The notes under the pieces: model-generated
What the model saw: the letters and a program-made list of their open reading frames with translations, nothing else
The model's database searches: none
What the model was told of the DNA's origin: nothing
Source: Arachis hypogaea
Taxonomy: Eukaryota; Streptophyta; Magnoliopsida; Fabales; Fabaceae
NCBI RefSeq assembly: GCF_003086295.3
Contig: NC_092040.1
Location: 1,240,001 to 1,304,000 of the forward strand
Direction: 5' to 3'
DNA length: 64,000 nucleotides
Program-made: the position numbers and the translations under genes
Part shown: positions 33,179-45,756 of the stretch, in pieces
How positions within the stretch are numbered: position 1 is the first letter of the stretch
Layout: every line of letters starts with the position of its first letter

Positions 33179-34663
33179 TGATAAACCTCATTTTTAGGGT
33201 TTATCTTGTATCGAATTTAGAGTGTTTTGATAACCTTTTCTCACATTTAGCCTATGAATTAGCATGGTTTTGTTATCTCTCCCATATTTATGCTTAAGTG
33301 TAAAAAACATGCTTTTTAAGCCTTATTTTGATGAATTCTAATTTCTCCTTGATTCCATAAGATGCCTTGATGTGTTTGCTAGTAATTCCAGGATTGAAAT
33401 AGGCTAGGCATGGATCAAAGGAGCAAGGAAGGAAGCATGCAAATGGAGAGAAGCACAAAAAACAAGAGAATTGATCTCAGCCAAGCACGCGCACGCGCAC
33501 AAGGCGCTCGCGCGCACATTGCAGAATTGGCCAGGGACGCGCACGCGTACCGTGCGCGCACGCGCCGATGGTGGCACATGACTTCATTAATGCAACACGT
33601 GCCTGGCGATTTGAGAAGGTTTCTGAACCCATTTTTGGCGCCAATTGCTAGGAGAAAGGAATAAAAGGATGAAGGTTTAAGGGGAAGACATTATGAGAAG
33701 TTAGTTACCAATTAGTCATAGTTTAGCTTTAGAAGTAGTTAGAGTTAGAGAGAGAAGCTCTCACTTCTCTCTAGAATTAGGATTAGGTTTAGGTTAATCT
33801 CTCTTCTTAGATCTAGGTTTAATTCATGCTTTGATTCACTTTTCATTTACCAATTCTTAATCTTCTCCTCTTCCTCTTTCTAGTTATGTGCTTTAATAAT
33901 TGTAATTCTTCATTTTGTTTTGGATAGATTGTTGTTCCTTTGTTTCTTTCAATAATGCAATTTGAGGTAATTCATGATAATTGTGATTTCCTTGATTGTT
34001 GTTGTTAGTTCCTTTCAATAATTGTTGTTAGATTCTATTCTTGTTGTTGATTTACTATGTTTCCCTTTTATGCCTTCCAAGTGTTTGATGAAATGCTTGG
34101 TTGGATTTTAGTGTAGGTTTTGTTCCTCTTAGCCTAGGTAGAGTAATTAGTGACTCTTGAGTTATCTAATTCCCTTGTTGATTGATAATTAGAAGTTTCT
34201 AATTGATTTGAACGCCTCTAAAGCTAGTCTTTCCCTTAGGAGTTGATTAGGACTTGAGGAATCAAATTGATTCATCCACTTGACTTTCCTTCATGGTTAG
34301 AGGTTAACTAAGTGGTAGCCATGAACAATTTTCATCACAATTGAGGAGGATAACTAGGATAGGACTTCTAATTTTCATACCTTGCCAAGAGCATTTTATA
34401 GTTGTTAGTTTATTTTCATTGCCATTTACTTTTCATGCTTCTTATCCAAAACCCCAAAACAACTCAAACCAATAACAAGACACTTTATTGTAATTCCTAG
34501 GGAGAACGACCCGAGGTTTAAATACTTCGGTTTATAGATTTTAGGGGTTTGTACTTGGAAAAAACAAATTTTTGTATGAAAGGATTATTGTTGGTTTAGA
34601 GACTATACTTTACAACGAGATTTCATTAGTGAAATTCTAAACCGTCAAAAAATCCAATCATCA
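33179..34663 (+). mobile_element. 5' LTR of a nested gypsy-type element
   Basis: TGATAAACCTCATTTTTAGG starts the repeat and ACCGTCAAAAAATCCAATCATCA ends it (1485 bp). A primer-binding site follows after three bases. GC-rich ACGCGCACGCG phrases lie at 33487-33570. The open frame 33410-33664 crosses that simple-sequence stretch and is not called a gene. Confidence 0.7.
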
Positions 34664-34666
34664 AAA

Positions 34667-34684
34667 TGGCGCCGTTGCCGGGGA
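34667..34684 (+). promoter_or_regulatory. Primer-binding site (tRNA-Asp type)
   Basis: TGGCGCCGTTGCCGGGGA immediately downstream of the LTR. It is the class of primer-binding site used by Athila-type and related plant gypsy elements. Confidence 0.75.
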
Positions 34685-34741
34685 ATGCACATGAGTGCCA
34701 TGTTTTTGGTTAATGTAAATATGTGAATATTGTGAATATGT

Positions 34742-36409
34742 TTGTCTTTTGTTTGTTTGTTAGTTTTCATTAGTTTTAGATCTCTATTAGTTTTGTTCTT
34801 ATTTGCCACTATGAATTCTCATCCTTGTGGTTTTGGATATGACTATGACTATGTTGTAGGCGATGAAAACTTGAATGATGGCTCACACTATAGGAAAGAT
34901 GAATTCTTAGGAAGGGAACCACATCCATATGAGCAATCATCATGGCAACTTTCCCCTTCAAGTTACTATGATGGTAATCTTTCCTATAATGCATATCATT
35001 CCTATGGATATGATGATTCTTATCATGGTTATACCACTCAACCACCATCATTCTATATACCATATTCTCAACCCACACCTTATTTCCACCAATTGCCTAC
35101 ATATGATCCAAATATATATTCTACCTATGCATACCCTTGTGACCATTATGAACAAGCAACCCTTGGATCACCACCACTCCAACATCTTTACCCTCCACAC
35201 CAAGTTCCCATGGATGATACACTTGGTATCATTCTTCAAGAGCAAGAAGAGCTCCAAACCGCACTCACGAGTTTCACCTCTACCCTCCAAGAATTTACGT
35301 CCCGTATAATTCCATCCTCTACCAATAACCAAAATAACTTTCCACCTCAAAGCTTTGATGAATCTCATTTCCAACTATATCATGATTTCCCCTCTCCGCC
35401 ACAAACCTCCACGGAAGCATATCAATGTCCATTGATCCAAGAGCAATATGATCCTACTTATGTTAGTAAAGCGGAACAAGAATTAAGGGATCGTTTCGAG
35501 GAAGAAATGGATTGACTTCAAGCAACCATCCGTCAAAAGATAGATTCTTGGGATTCATATCACAAGCAAAATGAGTTCACGGATGATTGTGAAAAAGCAA
35601 CCAAAGAGGGAGGTATGAGGGAGACTTTAGAGTCTCAAGTTGAGCACAAGGAAATGGAGTGTGTGTTGCAACAAGCGGAGGAAATGAAGATTGTTGAAGA
35701 TAAAGAAGTGGAAAAAGACCTAGAGGAGGTTAAAAAAGAAGGAAGTTCCATCGACGAAAATAACTCTACATCAAGTGACAATGGTGATCCTGTTGAAGCT
35801 TCTCCCATCGAATGTGAAACCGATGTTGAGGAGGTTTTGCAACCTCCAACACATGACTTGATCAATAATAAAGGTTTGGAGGAAGTTAGCAAACAAGAAG
35901 AATTTAAAGAAAGTTATCAAAAGATGGAGATCATCATGGAAGAGCCAAAGGAAGTGGAACCTACAATGTCAAGACCATTGGATATCTTCCTTGCTAAGTC
36001 GCCGTCCCAATTACAAATTGAGTGGGTAATCATCTCATCCTTTAATTTTCTTGGCCCATATCAATATGCGTTGTTAGAAACGGACGGTCAACTTAGAACT
36101 CTTTGTGGGCTAGAGAGTAAGAACGAATTACATGTTGGTGGACAATTTGAAGCAAGGTGCATAAAGGATGGAAGATCAAACTTTGAGTTTCAAAAGTGGA
36201 GTGAAGCCAAATTCAATGGAATTAGGATGATGAGTATGAGTTACAAGGAGAATTCAATAAGTTTGTCACCCTATTGGAAGCATGAAGATCAAGAAGAAAA
36301 GGGGTTGACAATTAAAGTATGGGACCCCGGAACATACATAGACCACTATCAACTTAGGGGCCTTGTTACTTGCTTAGGCCCCCTTGATGACCTTGTACGT
36401 TTAAATTAG
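34742..36409 (+). pseudogene. Internal ORF of the nested non-autonomous LTR element
   Basis: One reading frame of 555 sense codons broken by a single TGA at 35513-35515. No stop occurs between 35516 and 36406, so the two visible ORFs (34742-35515 and 35615-36409) are halves of one gene. A likely start is ATG 34811 (MNSHPCGFGYDYDY). The N-terminal half is rich in Tyr, Pro, Ser and Gln; the middle (about 290-410) is very acidic; the C-terminal half is a folded-looking segment (WVIISSFNFLGPYQYALLET). No gag zinc knuckle, protease, RT or integrase is present. It is unlike any family I can name; the element probably depends on an autonomous partner. Confidence 0.65.
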
Positions 36410-37020
36410 GATCCCGGAGGCTATTGGAAGAGCAAACACTGGTGGGGATTCGAAGAAGAGTTCAAGCATAAACCACCCTAGCAAGGACTCCACCAAATGT
36501 CCAACTTAAGGACTTAAACTAAAAGTGCTAGGTGGGAGACACCCCACCATGGTAAACTCTCTCCATACTCTTTTAATTTGGCTTAATAAGTGATTTGAGT
36601 TACCATTGTAGGTAGTTTTTCATCTCATAATTAGCTTGTTTGTGTACAGTAGTTGCTAGCATATTAACATGTATGTTGTGCTTAGTAGAAATAGAATAAA
36701 TCTCAAAACCAACTTGCATTTTAGAAAGTTTGTGATTTTGACTAAATAAGGAGTTGTAGGCACCATGAGGAGTCCTTGGGCAATTTAGAGCTTTTAGGCA
36801 TTTTCAAAAAAAAAAACGAGGAGGGAAGACGCGCGCGCACAATGTACGCGCACGCGTCCCTGTGCGGATGCACCACCACCCACATTCCAGAGAGTTAGGC
36901 TTCTCTTGGGCAACCACTATGCCATGAGCCCAACCTGACCCACGCTGACGCGCACTACGTGCGTGCGCGCAGATTATGCGAACATGGAAGTTCACGCGGA
37001 CGCGTACCTACCGCGTCCGC
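36410..37020 (+). mobile_element. 3' internal region of the nested element, truncated
   Basis: Non-coding. Contains AGGTGGGAGACACCCCACCATGG near 36530, common before the 3' end of such elements, and GC-rich CGCGCACGCG phrases at 36828-37020. No copy of the 33179-34663 LTR follows, so the 3' LTR was lost or never inserted. The junction with gypsy sequence lies between about 36990 and 37025. Confidence 0.55.
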
Positions 37021-38609
37021 GTCGATCCGAGGGGTTCGTATTCCTTTCTCTGCCTTCCAAATGGCGCTTCTGGGATGGATTTCCGTGGTACCGTCGCAGC
37101 TGCATCCGAATAGTTGGGCTTCAATCCGCTGTTTCGAGATGGTTTGTGAATATCTCGAGCTGCCGGTGTCTGTGGACGTTTTTCTTTTCTTTTTCAACCT
37201 TACAAACCCTTCGAAGGAAGGGAAACATAAGAAGGGGTTCATGTCCTTCCGATCTGCCCAAAGTCGGAGGATTTTTGGCTTGTTTGAGGACTCCTACCAC
37301 GGGTTCAAAGATAAGTATTTCAAGGTGCGTCCCGTCAAAGGTCATCATCCTTTCTGGTTGTCGTTAGAGGGGGAACGCCTTATCCCGACGTATTGGAGCT
37401 TCAGGGCGGGGTCCAATGCCTTTATTAAAGTGTCCTATAACGGTATGTCTGCCGTGGACAAGAAGATTGCCGACGTGTTATTGGCAGTCTTCGGGAGAAA
37501 TCATGTGAATCCTCACCTCCTCATGGGTGAACAGGAAGTCGGTCGGAACTATATTTGTGAGCAGTTTTATCTTGAGCTTTACTTTCGTTTCTTGCTTTTT
37601 CCAATACTCCCTTGTGACTAAACCATCTTCTTCCTGTTTCAGTGGGGATGTCTGTCGAGGTGAAGGGTCTCCCTGACTTGTTCCAGACGTTTTTGTGCGC
37701 AAGTGACGATGAGGCAGCCAACGAGAAGTCGGCTGCTCCCCCCGAGGATAAGAGCAAGGCCACTTCCAAGCAGGGGGTTGTGGCTGATGAGGTCGGTAAC
37801 CCGGTTCAAGATGCCCTGGCTCGCAACAAGGAGGTGCGCGTTTCCCCTTCCGCGAAGTGGTCGGTACTGGGAGTTCGACGTCCAACCCAGTAGCCGACAA
37901 TGAGGTGGAAGAGGTGCCCAGCCTCAAAAGGAGGAGAGCGTCCAGTAGTCCCGAGGGGGTTCTTACTGTGATGGAGAAAAATTTTGACGCCGGGAATTTC
38001 ATAGATGCTCAGTTGATTCCCGGCACTGAAGAGCATTTCCACGAGTCATCTCTTACCGGGCAAGCGAGGTGGATGTATCGTACCCTCCTACGCGGCGCAG
38101 TGATAGCTCGGAAGGCCGAGTTTGAGCTGTCTGGGATGGAATCTCTCCGCAAGAGGTTGAAATCTGCCGGGAAGGCCAACAATGCTTTTAAACGCGAAGT
38201 TGAAACTCTTCGGGAGCAACTTACCCAAGCTAATGAGAAGCTCCAGGCCGCCGAAAATAAGGCCTCTGCTGCTGAGAAAAAATTGGAACAGTCTGATGCC
38301 ACTGTTTCACGACTTGTCGAGCGGGAAATGGCTTTGGAAGGTAAAGTCGGTGTGGCTCAAGGGCGGGTGACCGCATTAGAGAAAGAACGCGACGAGGCTG
38401 TTCTGGCGAAGGAGGCTGCCGAGACTGAGCTTGCGGGGTGGAAAGCAAAGTATAAGGAGGTCGTTAAGCAGGGGAAAGGTGCAATACTGGCGACTGAGGA
38501 AGCCCTTAAGGCTCAGGTCAAAATCGTTGCCCCTGACTTCGACACGTCGGCAATTGGTGTTTTCAAGATGATCAAAGACGGCAAGATTGTTGACATGCCT
38601 AGGAAATGA
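37021..38609 (+). pseudogene. Antisense ORF (putative gypsy-type transposon domain)
   Basis: Lies tail-to-tail with the gypsy pol. Exon 1 to about 37550 encodes FSAFQMALLGWISVVPSQL and SKEGKHKKGFMSF, typical of the plant putative gypsy-type transposon family (PF04195-like). A GTGAGC donor near 37556 and TTTCAG acceptor at 37641 bound a probable intron. Exon 2 starts with SVEVKGLPDLFQTFL, then frameshifts near 37850-37860 into the frame ending at TGA 38607-38609. That last part (about 250 residues) is a long coiled coil rich in Glu, Ala and Lys. The start is frameshifted near 37030-37045. In Tat-lineage elements such antisense ORFs sit between integrase and 3' LTR, as here. Broken copy. Confidence 0.7.
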
Positions 38610-39057
38610 TTTGTTATATTGTGTAACTTCGTGAAACTTTTCATAAGCTGTTTTGACTTTCATGAACAACTTTTTTGGGTCGTTTGCCCGTCTTATTATA
38701 GTTAACACTTTCCTGTTCATCTGGTTGTGTCGCCGTTTATATTCAGCGTTGTTATTCGTACTAGTTTTATCGTATTGATGGTATTCTGGCTGAGCCAGGT
38801 CGTGGCTCTTTAGTGTAGCCGTTTGTTGTTGCGGTAGTTGACGGGCTCCCGGGGTGATCAGTCCCGGGGCCGCATATTATCGTCACGCTGTGTGGAGTTC
38901 ATTTGCGCAATGGGTTGTCCAAGAAAAGTAAACAAACAAAACTTTTGACAAGTATATTTTAGTCGGTAATTGCACAAAAGGTTTATAAGCCAAAGCGAAA
39001 AGTACAATTTCTTGGATTGGCTACTTAGCTCGTTTGGTCGGTAGGTCGTTACGCGTG
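38610..39057. mobile_element. Gypsy spacer between pol and the antisense ORF
   Basis: Non-coding interval separating the two convergent reading frames of the Tat-like element. No tandem repeats or promoter motifs stand out. Confidence 0.5.
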
Positions 39058-40803
39058 CTAGGAGTAGAAACTTCTCAAGTTGCTCGCGTTCCACGTTCTT
39101 GGGATCTCTTTACCATTGAGCATTTCCAACTTGAAAGCGCCTTTGCCAATCACCTCTTTAACTCTGTAGGGGCCTTCCCAGTTTGCCGTCAATTTGCCCT
39201 CTCCTGGGGTCGGTAAGCCGATGTCGTTGCGCCTTAAGACGAGGTCGTTTGGTTCAAACTCTCTTCTGAGTACTTTGGTGTTATAGCGCAGGGCCATTCT
39301 TTGCTTCAGCGCTGTTTCCGTCAGATGGGCCATCTCTCTGACTTCGTCTATTAGGTCCTTCTCCACAGCTTCCCCTACTCCCTTCAAAAGTAGTCGTGGG
39401 CTCGTTTCCACGATTTCCACGGGTATTACCGCGTCTAGCCCATATGTTAGTCGAAAGGAAGTTTCTCCGGTGGATGACTGTTCGGTTGTACGATACGACC
39501 AAAGGACCGAGGCGAGCTCGTCGGCCCAAGCACCTTTTTTACCATCCGGCCGCTTCTTAAGTCCTAACAGGATGATCTTGTTTGCGGACTTAACCTGTCC
39601 GTTTGTTTGGGGGTGTTCAACTGAGGAGAACTTCTGCCTTATACCCAGGCCGGTCAGGAATTCCGTGAACTTCTTGTCGGTAAACTGTGTCCCATTGTCC
39701 GAGATAACGATCTCTGGAATGCCGAACCATGTTATCACTTGTCTCCACATGAACTTCCTGCAATTAGATGAGGATATGCTGGCCAGCGGCTCGGCCTCTA
39801 TCCATTTGGTGTAGTAGTCAATGGCGGCTATGAGGTACTTGACTTGTCTCGGACCAACCAGGAAGGGCCCCAAGAGGTCGACTCCCCATTGTGAGAATGG
39901 CCAGGAAGATGTTAACAAGCTTAGCTCGGAGGCCGGTGCCTTGTGAAAATTGGCGTTCTCTTGACACTTGACGCACTTTCTAACGAATTCTTTAGAGTCT
40001 GCCATCATTGATGGCCGATAGTATCCAGCCTGGATTAATTTTCTTGCTAGGGCTTTACCCCCTATGTGATGGCCGCAACATCCTTCATGGACTTCCCTGA
40101 GGACGTAGTTCGTTTGGTCGGGGTGTAGATATTTCAATAGGGGCTGGTTGAGTCCTTTTCTGAACAGCTGACCCTGGATGATCGCGTACTTGGCTGCTTC
40201 CCTTCTCAGTTTCTTAGCATCTTTTTCGTCGTCAGGGAGTTTGCCATTTTCTAAGAAGCTGGTGATAGGGTCCAACCATGAGGGGCTTAGCCTTGGCAGG
40301 TGCAGAGTGACTGCCGGCTCCTTCATCATACCTTGGATGAGAGATCGGTTACCTTCTCCCGATTTTGTGCTAGCCAGATTTGATAGAAGATCTGTCCGTG
40401 TGTTCCTTTCTCTTAGAACGTGGTGGATCGTGACCTCCTCAAACCTCTGGCTCAGATCCTTGACTTTTTTCAAGTACTTTTGTAATAGTGCGTCCCTGGC
40501 TTGGTAGCTCCCGTTTACTTGGGAGGTGACGACTTGTGAATCGCTGCATATTTCCAACCTTGTCGCTCCAACTTCCGTTGCTAGGGCTAAGCCCCCTATG
40601 AGGGCTTCGTATTCTACTTGGTTGTTCGAGACGGGGAATTCGAACTTGATCGATTGTTCGTATACGACCCCGGCTGGGCTTTCCAGGATGATCCCGGCTC
40701 CCCCGGACTTCTGATTGGAGGCTCCGTCCACGTGGAGCTTCCACCGTGTGCCCGTCTCTTCGGTTGGATCTCCCATCACTTCTACCAGGAAGTCAGCCAT
40801 CAC
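39058..40803 (-). pseudogene. Ty3/gypsy RNase H-integrase, 5'-truncated
   Basis: 581 open codons. Residues about 20-150 are an RNase H domain (LHVDGASNQKSGGAG, then EYEALIGGL, then ICSDSQVV). Residues about 240-285 form the integrase HHCC zinc finger (VHEGCCGHHIGG, then CVKCQENA). The integrase core has Asp in GVDLLGPF and Asp in ISDNGTQF, but the third acidic residue is Lys: NGQVKSANKI where the family has NGQ-x-E. A chromodomain is absent. Protease and reverse transcriptase should precede residue 1, but the sequence breaks off at 40806 into AT-rich DNA. No stop or frameshift is visible, yet loss of RT and the Glu-to-Lys change mean it is inactive. Confidence 0.85.
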
Positions 40804-41384
40804 TTCTAAATAAAAAAAATAATTATAAGGACTAATAAAATTATAAAATCTATTATTAAAGGCATATATAGTACATCTATACTAGTTTTTTAAACACGTA
40901 TATAATGCACTAAAAATATAGAGATTCTCACTTTATTAAAATGTGCTGTATAACAAACATACATTCATATATTCAAAAAATTTCATTGTATGCATGGCTT
41001 CTAAATTTAATGTACGTATAAAATATGGTTCCTCACAAAAAAGTTAGTTTATAAATGCATTTGGCATTTTTATAATATTTGTCTCTATAGTATCATCAGC
41101 TTATTAAATATGTCAATTAGTTTTAAATTGTTTGAATTTAATATCTAACTCGATGAACGATATTTGGGAGGAGTTTTAATATATATTAAAAATATCTTTT
41201 ACATGTTCGTTTCATCGATTACATATTTAATTTGAAATTGAACGAATTTACTAAATACTAATATATGATATTTGTACAAAATATATTGGTATTCTCCTTA
41301 ATATTTGAAAATCTATCTTCTTACAAATCACATCTTGATATTTGAATTCAAATGAGAATATGAAATAAAAGAATAATATCAAAT
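40804..41384. other. AT-rich intergenic DNA
   Basis: Right flank of the truncated gypsy element. No ORF, repeat or motif that I can support. Confidence 0.7.
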
Positions 41385-41930
41385 GAATTCTCACAGACAA
41401 ATTTTATCGTTTTGTATATTTATAACAAATCTAATCATGATAATATATTTTTAATATAATTTTATCTTCTATTTTATTTTTTTGACTCACATTGAAAACA
41501 CAATCTCACTGTAATTTTTTCAAAACAAAAGAAGAGAGTATAAGGAGAATTTTTAAGAAGAGCTGAGGGACCAAAGAAGAAGAGGAGAGTTCTAACAAGT
41601 GATTTAGGCGTGAGATATATATAAGCATACAAATTGAACGATCTAATTTGCTTTTAATGTTTTCAAAAATTTTTAACAATACAAAATTAGATCTACCAAT
41701 TTAAATGCTTCATAATTGGAAAATTCTCTACACCAAATAAATCAAATCGTTCAATTTATGTCTATCTTTTGTAACAAAAAAAATCGAACAATCTAATTTT
41801 TTTTCTATAAATTATAGAAAAAAACAGCTACTACATCAATATATAACACATCCCACTTCTGTATGGTGGCATAGCACACGTATAATCTTCATAGCACACA
41901 TTAAGACTGTATTTTGAAGATTTTTATATA
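41385..41930. repeat. Repeat shared with 52840-53360
   Basis: About 520 bases aligned with 52840-53360: CAAATTTTAT-GTTTTGTATATTTATAACAAA, TTTTTTTGACTCACATT, AGAGTATAAGGAGA, GTGATTTAGGCGTGAG and CAAATTGAACGATCTAATTT all recur in order. It lies upstream of block C as the partner lies upstream of block D, so it probably belongs to the duplicated flank. Confidence 0.7.
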
Positions 41931-44493
41931 AAAGTGAAGTAAACTCTTATTTTTTATTTAGAATTTTTATAATTAAAAAATAATGAATATTTTATATGTC
42001 TTAATTTTAAATATTTATATTTTTAACTTTATTTTATAAATGAAAGAGAATTAATTTATCTATTTTCAATTTTTATTTAATTAGCATTTAATTGAAACTA
42101 ATTTATAAATTTGTAATTGATGAAAGGTATTTTAAAGATGAATATTTTATATTTAATTTGATTTTTAATTATTTTTCTATCTTTTATTTATTTTATAAAA
42201 TTACACTACTACACCTAAAATTTTAATAAAATATCTAATCTAACCCTAATTTTATCTAAATCTAATTTTCTATCCTTACACACACTAACACACACGTCGC
42301 AACCTCTCTCACTCACAGTTACACACTCAACACCTGAAGAAAGAAAGAAAGAAAAGAAAGAAAGAAAAAGAAAGAAGAGAGGAAGAGGGAAGGGGGCCAC
42401 GGAGAGCAAGGAAAGGGGGAAGAAGGGAAGGCGGTGCGGTGGGCATCACTACCACCATCGCCGCCGCCGCTGCTAACAAAGAAGAAAGGAATTCTGAGAG
42501 GGAGAGAAAGAGCACGGGGTTGAGGGAGCAGAGAAGTCGCGCCGCCGCTGCATCGCGCCTCACCGCCATCGTCGCGTTATCGTCGGACCTTGGAGGGGGA
42601 CCACGCCACCGAGCCGTCGCCACCGAACTGCCCGCGAAGAGGGAGAGTGCGTGAAGAGAGAGAGGGAGCCGGTTCTGCCACCACCGCCGCGTCCAGCCGC
42701 CGTCGCTTGCTCCGTCACTGCTCCTGGAGGTGGGTGGCCGAGCTTCTACTGCCGTCGAGATCCATTGCCATTTCAGTTGCCGTCGCCGGGTCTAGTCGCC
42801 GCTGCTGGAAGGATGGCCGCCCTTGCCGATCTGCCTACCGCTGCCACCAGAAACCGCCACTGAAGCCTAGGTCTGCTTGGTAAGCTCTAATCTACCTCAG
42901 ATCTTCTTTTTTGTTAAGTCGGTTCTACCGTGAGTTGTTACTAAAGTTGTCTGCGTCAGGTTATATAGTCACCGTTGATGAAGCTCACCAGGGTTGTTCG
43001 AAGGTTACTGCCGCTCTATTTGGTTCTGCCAAAAACTGCCGCTAGAACTCTTGTTTTCTTGGTAGCGTTTTGTTTCTGAAACCCCTTGAAATCCGTGTCC
43101 TGTTATAATCTGTTAGAGATTATGAGATGTTGGTACCGTAGATTTGAGTTTCGGTATTTGTGCGTCAAAATTAAGGTTGTTGTTGAATCACCAAAACTTC
43201 TGGTAGTCGCTGTCACTAGAGGTAGTTGTCAGAGCTGCCGCCTGATCGGTTCAGCAGGTTGTTGCTGCTTCGTTTCTCGTGGTGCGATTATTTAGTTCTG
43301 TTCTAATTTGCCGTAATATTCCATTACTAATTTTATTTTAATTCTGCTCAATATCAATTTCGTGTTAAATTCCAATTTATGTCAGAAAAGTGTTGTTGCG
43401 ACGATTCTTGATACCGCTGCTGATATTGCCTAAAAATAAACAAGGTTGCTGCCGCTGCTGTAAAATTGAAAATAAATAAAAGAGGAATTGATGCGTGTAA
43501 CTACTGAGCTTTAACTAAATCGAGTTAGGGATTTTTTAAAAAATCTATTTTACATTACAGAGTTGTTATAAATAGATATTGATGCAAAAAGATATACTTC
43601 TGTGATTATATTTGTCTTGTAAATGTGATAGTTTGTTAGACTGAATTATTGGTTGTTTGATTGCGTGAGTGGTGTATGGTTGTTGATAAGAAATCGGTTT
43701 GAAATGTTATTTACTTGATTATTATGAAAAGTAGATTTTCTTGGTTTTGGAGTTTATTTGGTAATATAAATGAATCGATTTTGGAAATAATTTGAGATAT
43801 GAAAATAAATTGATTCTAGAAGCGATTTGATTTTGAGTTAGTCTGATTTTATAAATGATTTAATATTTGAGCTGGTTTGATTTTAAAAAGAGTTGTATTA
43901 TTGGAATTGGTTCGAGTTGAAAATAATTTGATATTGGAACTAGTTGAATTGTGAAAAATGATTGAGATTTAGAAATGGTTGAGAAAAGGTTTGAGAAATG
44001 TTTGGATGGGATCTGAAAAGGGTGACAGAGTCCGAATTTTAGAGGAGATGCTGCCGAAATTTTATAAAATTGGAAGTTTCATTTGGAGTATTTATTTAAA
44101 AAGATTTAGTTTTTAAACATTATATGTTTTAAGATTGATTTATTTAGAAAGGAAAGGATTATGGTTTGGTTTGGGATTGCTGTTTAATGGAATGGAAAGA
44201 ATGATGATGAGGATTGACTTTGAAATATGATGTTTGAATGAATTTTAAAAAGAGACATGGATTGACGAATGGTGATGGTATTAAGAAGGGCTTAGATAAT
44301 GATGAATGATGAATGAATTATTCATATGACTTATGAATTTGAATTATCTGAGACACGAATTTTTCTGAAAAAATGCAGTGGCTTGCCACCATTTGCTCCA
44401 GGTTGAAACTTGATACTCTGTTGATCCTACGACGTAAGGGTGACCGAGCACTTATAAATTCCCGAGAATAGTACCCCATTACCCCATTGAGCG

Positions 44494-44576
<83 letters not shown>

Positions 44577-45475
44577 AAAAGTTATGCATAGATTCATGGG
44601 GATGCGCGTCGGGGGACAGTCTAAGGTTTTCGGATTTGTCGGGTTGGCTGGATAACCGACAGATGAGCTCATTAGCCATAGGACAGGCATGCATCATATG
44701 CATTTGTATGCTTTGCTTGGGTTTGAATTTTGGTTTGGTTTGCCTATTTGTTAAACTGTTATTAACTGCTACCTCAACTATTTGCTGTAACTACTACCAA
44801 AACATGTGTTTTCCTTGTCTGTTTTGCCTGTGTTTGTCTTGGTGTGCTACATTTGAGAATGGACTTTGGTGCTGAATTAATGATTGTGTTGATTGATTGC
44901 GTTGGTTTTTGATTAAGATTTTCTTATAAGAAAAGAAAGGTTTTGGATTTCTGAAAGGTTAAACATTATTTCTTTGAAAAGGTTTTGAACGATTAGCTAT
45001 TGATTTTTAGAAGATTCATAAGGTAATGATAATCACTGAGCTTGAAAACAGTTTTCTTATTAAATATCTTCTTATGACAATTCTGAAACTCCATGGTAAA
45101 ACCGTGTGGTTGGGTTCTCACCCCCTACAGCTTTACCTTTTTAGGAATCGGAGGAAGGAGCATTATGGAGAGTTATACCGCGTATTGGTTTATATGATGT
45201 TGTGTTAATTAGATAATTTTTCTTCCCTTGTCTTTTTTATTACAATTTTGTAAGAGGGATAGGAGTTGTATGTTTTATATGTATATTATGTTATAAGCTA
45301 TTATGGAAGAAGTCTTGTAAATAAACCTATGCATGTTTGTTTTTTTTTATGTAAAGTATTTATTTTCGGTTTTCAATAAAGTCAGCAATTTAAGCATATG
45401 AAATTAGTCGTAATACTTTTTGCTATCAGAGTAGCGCAGCCGAAAGCATAACATTCTGATAACGAGAGTATTACA
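41931..45475. mobile_element. LTR-like segment, possibly a solo gypsy LTR
   Basis: It begins in AT-rich DNA, has a GAAA-rich tract (42335-42375), a GC-rich stretch (42440-42880) with short open frames of Ala/Arg/Ser-rich composition, then a long T/G-rich part with no ORF. A TA run fills 44496-44572. GCCATAGGACAGGCATGCATC at about 44674 is a phrase I associate with plant gypsy LTRs. It ends GAGTATTACA at 45475, after which block C sequence (ATTTATAATTACTGTG) begins. Left boundary and target duplication are not resolved. A decayed non-coding gene is an alternative. Confidence 0.4.
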
Positions 45476-45756
45476 ATTTATAATTACTGTGTGCATGTAT
45501 TCTCGTATCTCAGAGAAAAATAAAAGAGTAAAATATAATTAGATTTTTAAAGCTTTTAATTTCAAACTAATTAATTCTTAAAAGAAAATACTAATTTAAT
45601 CTTTAACAATAGTAAATAGTAGACACATAATGTCCTTCTAGTTATTAATGTATTACATAAAATTTAACAATGATGTTTATATGTACCGTTATCTACTGTG
45701 ACGTATTTATTTATGAAAGATTATCGTGCAAATAATAATTTTTGGAGTGAAATTTC

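Noticed and set aside
32878..33181. Overlapping ORFs in three frames
   Set aside because: They lie in the gypsy LTR and its polypurine region; no frame is favoured.
42327..42883. Ala/Arg-rich ORFs
   Set aside because: Low-complexity GC-rich repeat DNA; open frames on both strands.
44427..44703. Two overlapping minus-strand ORFs with Ile-Tyr runs
   Set aside because: Translation of the TA run at 44496-44572.
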